The position numbers and the translations under genes are program-made. This document shows, one piece after another, positions 6,393 to 12,299 of a stretch of DNA of 37,877 nucleotides. Source of the DNA: a virus; the IMG/VR virus record IMGVR_UViG_3300044712_000122, positions 1 through 37,877 of that record; one strand, 5' to 3'. Position 1 is the stretch's first letter, and each line of letters begins with the position of its first letter. Under the pieces are notes generated by a model that was not told the DNA's origin, did not search any database, and saw nothing but the letters and a program-made list of their open reading frames with translations.

Positions 6393-6562
6393 AACGTCAT
6401 AAAATTACAACAGAATTTTGGAACTGGAATCGTAAGTTAGAAATTAAACTTTGGCTAGTAAAAAACTTTGGCGTAAATGGTGACCGATGGGGCGAAGGCC
6501 TTGGCGATAATTTTTGGATGAACGAAGATGTTTATGTATTATATTGTTTGAGGTGGTCATAA
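6389..6562 (+). CDS. LRW-tail family mini-protein with GTG start
   Basis: 57 aa, function unknown. GTG 6389 overlaps the upstream stop as GTGA, the only GTG start in the array. Sequence: EIKLWLVKNFGVNGDRWGEG (about 18-37), then MNEDVYVLYCLRWS-stop. Together with the gene at 6237 it fills 6237-6562, leaving no gap. The junction TTGAGGTGGTCATAATG is identical to that at 5992. Confidence 0.7.
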   Translation: MKRHKITTEFWNWNRKLEIKLWLVKNFGVNGDRWGEGLGDNFWMNEDVYVLYCLRWS

Positions 6563-6846
6563 TGGAAATATTTTATGGTGGTGGAGGCGCAAGCAATCCT
6601 AGTTTTATATATCAATTTAAAGTAAAAAAATGCACGACTGAAATGTATGAATGGGCTAAACAATATCCTAGTAAAGGTTCTTTTAGTCGTTGGTATGTAG
6701 AATGGGCTGCTGTTTATAACAGTGCAGGTAGGCAAAGAGATTACGATGTAATACAGATTGAACATAGCGAAGCAGCCAAAGTATTCCGTATCGCATTTGC
6801 AGGTGAGTATGAAGATATCACTATGAAAGAGTATAGGCTTGATTGA
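6562..6846 (+). CDS. divergent array protein, lost LRW tail
   Basis: 94 aa, function unknown. Start ATG 6562 at the TAATG overlap. It keeps the family plan (MYEWAKQYPSKGSFSRWYVEW, about 27-47; VIQIEHSEAAKVFRIAF near the end), but the LRW is replaced by RIAFAGEY and the chain runs about a dozen residues further. The next start no longer has the AGGTGG SD, which fits loss of the double-use codons here. Confidence 0.6.
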   Translation: MEIFYGGGGASNPSFIYQFKVKKCTTEMYEWAKQYPSKGSFSRWYVEWAAVYNSAGRQRDYDVIQIEHSEAAKVFRIAFAGEYEDITMKEYRLD

Positions 6847-7057
6847 AGTCAGACTATTAGACCAAACAATCACTGGGTATTTAGAAATAGTTATTGATCT
6901 TAAATCTCGAGGCTATGTTATAGGCCAAGACTTTGACTTTGCATACCATCCACCCAAATTTGATGACTTTTCAGGCGATGCCGTCTATAATAGGTGTGTA
7001 GTATTCACGTTTTACAAAGAAGAAATAGCAACATGGTTCAGTCTACTGTATCAATAA
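6839..7057 (+). CDS. divergent array protein, TTG start
   Basis: 72 aa, function unknown. No ATG is available near the N-terminus; a TTG at 6839 overlapping the upstream stop is the best start, with weak SD-like purines upstream. The end FTFYKEEIATWFSLLYQ-stop is a degenerate version of the family tail (F-x-L-L-Y for F-x-L-R-W). The start is uncertain. Confidence 0.45.
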   Translation: MIEVRLLDQTITGYLEIVIDLKSRGYVIGQDFDFAYHPPKFDDFSGDAVYNRCVVFTFYKEEIATWFSLLYQ

Positions 7058-7323
7058 CATCGAGTGATTGTTTGGCTGAGGAATATGTTGCTATACTAGC
7101 AGATGAAATCCAAAAAGAAATTGACGAGAGTATTATGTTAGACATGTTAGTTGAAATGGGTTGGACTAAAGTCGAATTAGAACGTTTGAAAGATAGATAT
7201 GAATCCATTGATATTGAACTATGGATTGATGAAAATTGTAAAGGTAAGCACACGAAGTTAGGTAGAACATTTGTTTTTGAAAAGAAACAAGACGCAGAAT
7301 GGTTCATGCTTAAATGGCTATAA
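7033..7323 (+). CDS. chimeric LRW-family protein (LKW variant) with Asp/Glu-rich helical N-terminus
   Basis: 96 aa, function unknown. Start ATG 7033 overlaps the preceding gene by 25 bases; longer readings are unlikely. Residues about 13-48 form helices (LAEEYVAILADEIQKEIDES, then MLVEMGWTKVELERLK). The first helix faintly resembles the ILxxEIxxEI(N/D)RE helix of gp23 capsid proteins, which I treat as a weak hint only. The second half is a standard domain: LWIDENCKGKHTKLG, TFVFEKKQDAEWFMLKWL-stop. It is closest to the 2378 protein. The AAATGG codons contain the next ATG. Confidence 0.65.
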   Translation: MVQSTVSITSSDCLAEEYVAILADEIQKEIDESIMLDMLVEMGWTKVELERLKDRYESIDIELWIDENCKGKHTKLGRTFVFEKKQDAEWFMLKWL

Positions 7324-7604
7324 ACTGGGGTAGAAGTATAGGTTGGAATCTAGACTTCATGGCCTTAAAGAAAGAAGGAATGAATTATACTATCATTGAA
7401 AATGGCGCTGATTGCTATCCGTGGCGTGAAGTTTTTGTTTGGTGGCCGTGGGCGACAACTGTAACAGGTAAAAGAGTTTGGTTACAAAAAGTGTATAAGC
7501 GCAAAGTTTGGGTAGTGTGGGGATCGGGGTTTCATATGGAACCAGAAGTACAATACGCTACCGCATTTGATTTGTTAACATATGAAAACAACAATAAACC
7601 TTAA
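7314..7604 (+). CDS. hypothetical protein, relative of the gene at 26517
   Basis: 96 aa, function unknown. The ATG 7314 lies in the preceding AAATGG. It belongs to a second small family: PWREVFVWWPWAT ... RVWLQKVYKRKV ... VQYATAFDLLTYE. The protein at 26517 shares PW...FxW.P, RVWLKTVYRRKI and QYGTIFDVLT. The two are far apart in the genome but both sit in early-type small-gene clusters. No LRW tail. Confidence 0.6.
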   Translation: MAINWGRSIGWNLDFMALKKEGMNYTIIENGADCYPWREVFVWWPWATTVTGKRVWLQKVYKRKVWVVWGSGFHMEPEVQYATAFDLLTYENNNKP

Positions 7605-7803
7605 ACACGGTCTAAGCGGAGAACAAGAACAATGGCTAGCTAAGAACATTGGACCCAGAATGCATTACCTACACAATAGTATAGGTGGACAAGGTTGGAT
7701 AGCTAGATATGATTGGACTTCAGGAGTTGTCCAACGACAATGGACACTAACTTTTGAGGATGAACGCTATGCCACGTTCTTTTTACTAAATTTCCCGCAG
7801 TGA
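7582..7803 (+). CDS. divergent array protein
   Basis: 73 aa, function unknown. ATG 7582 overlaps the previous gene by 23 bases. It keeps the layout (QEQWLAKNIGPRMHYLHN, then WTLTFEDERYATFFLLNFPQ-stop), with NFP in place of LRW. Probably a diverged family member. Confidence 0.6.
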   Translation: MKTTINLKHGLSGEQEQWLAKNIGPRMHYLHNSIGGQGWIARYDWTSGVVQRQWTLTFEDERYATFFLLNFPQ

Positions 7804-7810
7804 GACAAAT

Positions 7811-8062
7811 ATGGCAATAGGACCCTTAGATTCATTTCATCCAGTAATAGAATACGTAGATGCTGTTAGAAACAATACAGACTACGCAACCAAAAAACAA
7901 TACGCACCAAAAGTAGAAGATGCATTAGAACACGTAAAATGGTGTCGTAGAAATTTGGGAGAACGAGGAGACGGCTGGGACTTTGCAGGTTCTGGGAGAA
8001 GTTTGACTATCTTTATATGGTCAAATAAGTTACAATTCATGTATGAAATGTGGCAGCAATGA
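7811..8062 (+). CDS. divergent array protein
   Basis: 83 aa, function unknown. It follows the previous stop by seven bases. The helix motif VKWCRRNLGERGDGWDF (about 43-59) is clearly of the family type, and the end LTIFIWSNKLQFMYEMWQQ-stop looks like a rearranged tail. The last codons (GCAATGATAG) give an ATGA start to the next gene. Confidence 0.6.
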   Translation: MAIGPLDSFHPVIEYVDAVRNNTDYATKKQYAPKVEDALEHVKWCRRNLGERGDGWDFAGSGRSLTIFIWSNKLQFMYEMWQQ

Positions 8063-8271
8063 TAGATAACGGACGAGAAAACACATGGAGACAGTTACAG
8101 GGCTTAAAGCCCATTCAGTCGTTGCGATGTAGATTGGGTTGGCATCGTTGGACAAGTTACGAAACATTGGAGCGCGGCGAATATGGTGGAGTATGGGCTA
8201 GATGCAACTGTGCTGACTGTGGTATGCCTAGAATAGAACAACCTTATACGAGTAAAAAAAATGGCAAATGA
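8059..8271 (+). CDS. small Cys-rich phage protein
   Basis: 70 aa. C-R-L-G-W-H-R-W near the N-terminus and C-N-C-A-D-C-G-M-P-R near the C-terminus suggest one zinc-binding site. The pattern C.l.GH.W...C..CG recalls short phage proteins of the DUF1660 type; not certain. The ATGA start at 8059 is preferred over GTG 8050. Its last codons (ATGGCAAATGA) overlap what was once the start of dexA (see 8261). Confidence 0.6.
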   Translation: MIDNGRENTWRQLQGLKPIQSLRCRLGWHRWTSYETLERGEYGGVWARCNCADCGMPRIEQPYTSKKNGK

Positions 8272-8284
8272 TATAATGATTGAC
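8261..8284 (+). pseudogene. duplicated 5' end of dexA left by HNH gene insertion
   Basis: These 24 bases match the first 24 bases of dexA (8942-8965) at 21 positions, with the last 15 bases (GATATAATGATTGAC) identical. They encode MANDIMID versus MAADIMID. After 8284 the sequence departs into the leader of the HNH gene. The old start overlapped the stop of the preceding gene, as is normal in this operon. I infer that the HNH gene inserted at the beginning of dexA and that a second copy of the start was kept or restored. Confidence 0.75.
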
Positions 8285-8290
8285 AGATTA

Positions 8291-8298
8291 GATAAATA
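8291..8298 (+). promoter_or_regulatory. T4-type late promoter motif for the HNH gene
   Basis: GATAAATA followed by CT. Transcription from about 8304 would give a leader of some 15 bases with an AAGGA SD before ATG 8319. The motif lies inside the inserted segment. Confidence 0.5.
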
Positions 8299-8318
8299 CT
8301 CTATCAAGGAAATATATT

Positions 8319-8939
8319 ATGTCATACAGAAAAATATGGGAATCGGTGTACGGACCTATACCAAAAGACAAAGATGGTAGAAGTTATGAGATACACCATA
8401 TAGATGGAAATCACGAGAATGATTCATTGGATAATCTAAAATTGGTAACTATTGAGGAGCATTATCAAATTCATTTTGAGCAAGGAGATTATGGTGCATG
8501 TTGGTCTATAGCTAATAGAATGAGTATACCGGTCGAAGTAAGTAAGAAACTACAAAGTGAATTAAGTAAAAAATTAGCCAAGCAACGGATAGAAAACGGA
8601 ACACATAATTTTTCTAGTGAACTAAGTAAACAAACTCAACTAGCCCGTATCAAAGAAGGCACACATAATTTTCAAGGGGTGCGCGGGAGTATTAATGCGA
8701 TTAAGAGAAATAAAAAATTAGTAGAGTTGGGAAAGCACCCTTGGGCAGGCGAAAGAGGTCAAGAGCACAATAGTAAACAGACTAAAGAAAGACTTGATAA
8801 TGGTACTCATAATTTTTTAGGAGATTCACACCCTAATAAAAATATGATGAAATTATCATGTACTCATTGCGGTAAGATCGGTGGAAAAAATTTAATGAAA
8901 AGATATCATTTTGATAATTGTAAATTTAAAAAGGAATAA
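8319..8939 (+). CDS. HNH homing endonuclease with GTH-F repeats and zinc-finger tail
   Basis: 206 aa. Catalytic HNH motif: YEIHHIDGNHENDSLDNL (about 23-40), followed by a His-containing helix (TIEEHYQIHF). The rest has about four modules of the type RIENGTHNF / RIKEGTHNF / RLDNGTHNF and a terminal C-T-H-C-G-K ... RYHFDNC zinc-finger segment. Both the repeats and the tail match those of the GIY-YIG protein at 1451-2248, although the catalytic domains are unrelated. It lies between the small-gene array and dexA, with a duplicated dexA start on its left. Role: site-specific DNA cutting for gene spread. Confidence 0.92.
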   Translation: MSYRKIWESVYGPIPKDKDGRSYEIHHIDGNHENDSLDNLKLVTIEEHYQIHFEQGDYGACWSIANRMSIPVEVSKKLQSELSKKLAKQRIENGTHNFSSELSKQTQLARIKEGTHNFQGVRGSINAIKRNKKLVELGKHPWAGERGQEHNSKQTKERLDNGTHNFLGDSHPNKNMMKLSCTHCGKIGGKNLMKRYHFDNCKFKKE

Positions 8940-8941
8940 TA

Positions 8942-9511
8942 ATGGCAGCGGATATAATGATTGACCTTGAAACACTTGACACGACACCTTATTGTGTAAT
9001 TCTCACAATTGGTGTTGTTAGATTTGATCCCAGAGGTCAGGGTGTCGTAGAGCGATTAGAACTACGACCCACGGTCGAGGATCAAACAGACATTCATAAT
9101 AGGATTATCAATGAAGATACATTACGATGGTGGTCTACGCAGAGCCCTGACGCACTTGAAGAAGCACTGGGAGACAGGGGACGTACATCATTTAAAGAGT
9201 GCATGGAGACCCTTTATAAGTTCTGTTGGAATCGTCGTGCTGTTTGGAGTAATGGTGCGTCATTTGACGTAGTAGCTTGCGAAACGGGTATGCGTCAAAC
9301 ACTAACTGACTATTCTAATCCTATTCCCTGGCCTTTCTGGACTGTTAGGGACACACGTACACTGTACGAGATTGCAGGTGTTAGTTTGAAAGATAAAAAA
9401 TACGGCAGCAAAACAACTCACAAGGCAGTCGAAGATGCAGAGCATCAGGCTATCGTTGTGCAAGACGCATACATGAAACTGATGAAAGCAGGATTGGCGG
9501 CACCGCGATGA
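8942..9511 (+). CDS. dexA: DexA-like 3'-5' exonuclease (DEDDh, RNase H fold)
   Basis: 189 aa, slightly shorter than T4 DexA (about 227). Exo I motif D8-x-E10 in DIMIDLET; Exo II region WSNGASFD with D109; Exo III H160 and D165 in HKAVEDAEHQ. This DEDDh set matches the DexA / Rv2179c-like exonuclease family. T4 DexA degrades DNA from 3' ends and is thought to help break down host DNA. SD AAGGA upstream. The third codon differs from the displaced copy at 8261 (GCG for AAT). ATGA overlap with the next gene. Confidence 0.9.
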   Translation: MAADIMIDLETLDTTPYCVILTIGVVRFDPRGQGVVERLELRPTVEDQTDIHNRIINEDTLRWWSTQSPDALEEALGDRGRTSFKECMETLYKFCWNRRAVWSNGASFDVVACETGMRQTLTDYSNPIPWPFWTVRDTRTLYEIAGVSLKDKKYGSKTTHKAVEDAEHQAIVVQDAYMKLMKAGLAAPR

Positions 9512-10101
9512 AATTCAATTCAGATATTGACATTGACTTTGGAAACCGTGATGATATACTAAAGCATATCAAGCATGTTCCTGCGGCGATGCGCAATGTC
9601 AAGCCTATTCGTAAACACGCTACAGGTATCTATGTCACTGACATTCCATATGATGCTGTAAATGATATGGCTAATATAGACTACACAGAAGCAGAAGAAC
9701 GTGGATACATTAAGCTAGATTTATTGAATGTACATGTCTACAATAATGTCAGGAATGAACTGCATCTAATTGAGTTGATGCGAGAGCCGAATTGGTCAAG
9801 GCTAAGAGAAAAAGACTTTGTAGAAAAGCTAATTCACCTCAGTAACCACTACAATAGTCTATGTAAGATGCCTGAACCTGTTGACAGTATTCCTAGACTA
9901 GCTATGTTTCTAGCAGTTATTCGTCCAGCAAAGAAACATTTGATTGGCTTGCCTTGGAAAGAAGTTGCTAAGACGGTTTGGGATAAAGATGCTGACGGGT
10001 ATGTTTTTAAGAAAAGCCACTCGATTAGTTATTCATGGCTTGTTGCAGTGCATATGAATTTGTTAGAAGAATCAGAGCATTCGCTTGACAAGGGTGATTG
10101 A
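9508..10101 (+). CDS. miniature DnaE-like (Pol III alpha palm-like) protein
   Basis: 197 aa. It shows, in the right order, short versions of signature segments of the bacterial Pol III alpha subunit: SDIDIDFGNRDDIL (5-18; DnaE PDIDIDF with catalytic Asps), KHATGIYVTDIP (DnaE H-A-x-G-V-V), GYIKLDLLNVHVYNNV (DnaE GLxKxDxLGLxxL), and LAVIRPAKKHLIG (DnaE IAxxRPGP). PHP, thumb and tau-binding parts are absent. Whether such a protein can polymerise is unknown; it may be a structural or regulatory relative. ATGA overlap with dexA places it in the replication block. Its 3' end overlaps the convergent minus gene by 30 bases. Confidence 0.6.
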   Translation: MKFNSDIDIDFGNRDDILKHIKHVPAAMRNVKPIRKHATGIYVTDIPYDAVNDMANIDYTEAEERGYIKLDLLNVHVYNNVRNELHLIELMREPNWSRLREKDFVEKLIHLSNHYNSLCKMPEPVDSIPRLAMFLAVIRPAKKHLIGLPWKEVAKTVWDKDADGYVFKKSHSISYSWLVAVHMNLLEESEHSLDKGD

Positions 10102-10452
10102 TTTTCTCTTAGATTTCTTTTTGCTTAGTTCTAACATACTGCATATAGGACCATGTAATATTGTTAGACTTTTGTTATTGAATGTTCTGATATAGGGCTT
10201 GAAAATAGCCCAATCTTCTTTAAGAAACATATTGATCGGGACTAGTCTATTAGATTCCCACCACCACTGATCTCCTAACTCTAGGAACCTCTCCCTCAAT
10301 TCTGATTGGGTAATCGAACCATAGTCATAAATCGTAGTAACTATGTCATCACGGTTCTGGATTATTCCCACATAATCTTGGCCTGCATAGGAACAAACCG
10401 TAATGAAGGGGTGATTTTCAGTTAACTTCTTAAAAAATTCGTTTTGGATCAT
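10072..10452 (-). CDS. conserved-looking hypothetical protein
   Basis: 126 aa from the ATG at 10452. The frame is open to a TTG at 10494, but a late promoter motif at 10472-10479 lies inside that extension, which argues for the shorter form. Features: FITVCSYAGQDYVGIIQNRD strand region, ITQSELRERFLELGDQWWWE helix with three tryptophans, NRLVPINMFLKEDW, and a very basic end (LSKKKSKRKSI). No catalytic motif. It converges with the DnaE-like gene. It could be a late regulatory or virion-associated protein; I do not recognise a named family. Confidence 0.65.
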   Translation of the reverse strand: MIQNEFFKKLTENHPFITVCSYAGQDYVGIIQNRDDIVTTIYDYGSITQSELRERFLELGDQWWWESNRLVPINMFLKEDWAIFKPYIRTFNNKSLTILHGPICSMLELSKKKSKRKSITLVKRML

Positions 10453-10471
10453 ACTATATAATGCACCGAAA

Positions 10472-10479
10472 TATTTATC
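10472..10479 (-). promoter_or_regulatory. late promoter motif for the minus-strand gene at 10452
   Basis: Reads GATAAATA on the minus strand, giving a predicted start near 10466 and a leader of about 14 bases before ATG 10452. Confidence 0.5.
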
Positions 10480-10503
10480 AAATCTAATAACCAAACTGTT
10501 TTT

Positions 10504-10511
10504 TATAAATA
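10504..10511 (+). promoter_or_regulatory. late promoter TATAAATA inside a small inverted repeat
   Basis: Exact T4 late consensus TATAAATA. TTTTATA (10501-10507) pairs with TATAAAA (10512-10518), next to the AAAAGGAGC SD of the gene at 10529. A transcript started near 10517 would lack the left arm. Confidence 0.7.
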
Positions 10512-10528
10512 TATAAAAGGAGCTTTCT

Positions 10529-11281
10529 GTGTACTCAACAAACGTTTATTATTTTATTCCAAGACAAACTGTTGTGGTTTACAGCGGCAACTCTACCAGG
10601 AGGTATGCAATAGTGTACGCTAAGAATTTAAAGCTAAACAAGGGTGTGGATAATAAGTTACAATTCCAATACCTAAACCAAGAACAGAAACCAGTCAATA
10701 TTACAAACTTTGAGATATCCTTTAGATTACTCAACTACAACGGCACAGAAACTCTTTTACAAAAGACTGTAACCAAGACTTTATCATTGAATGGGCTTTG
10801 TGAGCTATTAGTGACCGCAAATGAGCTAATGGACATTGATCCTCAAATGTGTTACTACAGTTTAGAAGTCAACGAAAACGGATATGATTACCCTACATTT
10901 GTAAATAGCGAAGCAGGGGCTAGGGGAACTATCGAAGTAGTCAACAGTGTATTACCAAGCTTCCTTCCAGCAGCTAATGTGACTATTCCATCACATGCTA
11001 CTCCTGGACCAAATGCTGGCCCAGTTACTTATTATTCCAGTATTATCAATACATCAGAAAACCCAATTTTAACTATTCAAACTAAGCTAGACCAATACTC
11101 TGGTAATATACAGGCACAAGGTTCTACGGAACCTCAAGCAGGATGGTACAACATCGGTAACGTACAGACTTATAGTAATACTACATCTAGTGCTGGTTAT
11201 ACACTTGATGGGTTTCATCCATATGTCAGACTTCAGTTTGTTAGTACACAGGGCAACGTCACGCAAATATTAGCCAGATAA
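10529..11281 (+). CDS. probable virion (baseplate/fibre-type) protein
   Basis: 250 aa, GTG start supported by an AAAAGGAGC SD eight bases upstream. The N-terminal half looks like an all-beta domain (IVYAKNLKLNKGVDNKLQF, FRLLNYNGTE), reminiscent of BppU-type N-terminal domains of phage baseplate proteins. The C-terminal half is T/S/N/Q-rich beta sequence (TIQTKLDQYSGNIQAQGS, GYTLDGFHPYVRLQF), as in fibre or receptor-binding proteins. A late promoter directly upstream agrees with a structural role. The exact position in the particle is unknown. Confidence 0.65.
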   Translation: MYSTNVYYFIPRQTVVVYSGNSTRRYAIVYAKNLKLNKGVDNKLQFQYLNQEQKPVNITNFEISFRLLNYNGTETLLQKTVTKTLSLNGLCELLVTANELMDIDPQMCYYSLEVNENGYDYPTFVNSEAGARGTIEVVNSVLPSFLPAANVTIPSHATPGPNAGPVTYYSSIINTSENPILTIQTKLDQYSGNIQAQGSTEPQAGWYNIGNVQTYSNTTSSAGYTLDGFHPYVRLQFVSTQGNVTQILAR

Positions 11282-11283
11282 TA

Positions 11284-11313
11284 TTGAAATCTTTATCAGT
11301 ATTGTGTTAATAT
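11284..11313 (+). promoter_or_regulatory. candidate sigma70 promoter for primase-helicase
   Basis: TTGAAA (11284-11289), then TTAATA (11307-11312) at 17 bases or TAATAT (11308-11313) at 18. Transcription would start at about the ATG (11320), so the primase mRNA would be nearly leaderless. Moderate support. Confidence 0.45.
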
Positions 11314-11319
11314 AACGAG

Positions 11320-12291
11320 ATGTTTGATATCCTTAGCCTAATTCCTGGTAAGAAAAAAAGAACGCATAGTGGTTGGTATAGCTTCAATGCTATATGCTGT
11401 AGCCATCGCGGTCATCGTAGTGATACTAGAAGTCGTGGCGGATTGAAAATTGATGGACACAATTGGATCATGCACTGCTTCAATTGTGGTTATAGTTGTA
11501 GCTTCAATTTGGGTAAGCAGATACCTCCTAAAACAAGACAGTTTCTAGTTTGGTGTGGCGTAGATACTGAGCAAGTACAGAAATGGAATCTAGAGAGTTT
11601 ACAACAACGTGACTTGCTAGATATACTAGTTCCCGAACGTAGCAAGTTGTTCATCAACTTCAAAGGTAAAGACTTGCCCAAAGGTGAACTACTTGATCCC
11701 AATAAAGAGTCACACAAATATTACGTAGATTATCTGTTAAAACGTAAAGTAGACTTATCATCATACAAGTTCTACGTCAATCCTGAGGGCAAAGGTCGAG
11801 AAAAGTATGGCATTATCGTTCCCTATACATTCAGGAACAAAAACGTAGGGTCAACTATACGATTCTTAGACAATAGAATACCTAAATTTCTCAATGACCA
11901 GCAGCCTGGTTATGTTTTCAACTTTGACAAGCAACACCCAGACTGGCAAGTTTGCATAGTCACTGAAGGTATATTTGATGCTATCAGTATTGACGGAGTA
12001 GCACTAACACACGATGATATCAGCAATGAACAAGCAACGGTGTTAGCACAATTAAATAGAACCATCATTGTAGTACCTGATTTTGATAAAACAGGGCTGA
12101 AGATCACAGACCGGGCTTTAGAACTAGGATACAAAGTTAGCTTACCAAACTGGGGACCCGGTATAAAAGACGTTAACGATGCAGTAGTAAAATACGGTAA
12201 GCTCCCTACACTGTTAAGTATACTTGAGAATGCGACAAACAGTAAAATAAAAATTGAATTAAGAAAAAAACAGATTTTAAAAGAACAATAA
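11320..12291 (+). CDS. 61: DNA primase, T4 gp61 type
   Basis: 323 aa; T4 gp61 has 342. The N-terminal zinc site is C26/C27/H29 with C53 and C56 (HCFNCG). The TOPRIM core carries E216 (VTEGIFDAIS), D254 and D256 (VVPDFDKTG), and a KDVND motif near the end. It makes the RNA primers for lagging-strand synthesis at the fork together with the helicase encoded directly downstream, the same pairing as T4 61 and 41. The start is chosen at ATG 11320, with MFDILSLIPGKK as a natural N-terminus. The gap to the helicase is eight bases. Confidence 0.9.
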   Translation: MFDILSLIPGKKKRTHSGWYSFNAICCSHRGHRSDTRSRGGLKIDGHNWIMHCFNCGYSCSFNLGKQIPPKTRQFLVWCGVDTEQVQKWNLESLQQRDLLDILVPERSKLFINFKGKDLPKGELLDPNKESHKYYVDYLLKRKVDLSSYKFYVNPEGKGREKYGIIVPYTFRNKNVGSTIRFLDNRIPKFLNDQQPGYVFNFDKQHPDWQVCIVTEGIFDAISIDGVALTHDDISNEQATVLAQLNRTIIVVPDFDKTGLKITDRALELGYKVSLPNWGPGIKDVNDAVVKYGKLPTLLSILENATNSKIKIELRKKQILKEQ

Positions 12292-12299
12292 AGGTTTAG

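Noticed and set aside
8280-8308. sigma70 promoter TTGACA plus TATCAA before the HNH gene
   Set aside because: The TTGACA is part of the duplicated dexA start (ATTGAC) and the -10 is poor; the late motif at 8291 explains the position better.
10453-10494. N-terminal extension of the minus gene from TTG 10494
   Set aside because: A late promoter motif (10472-10479) lies within it and no SD precedes the TTG; ATG 10452 is better.
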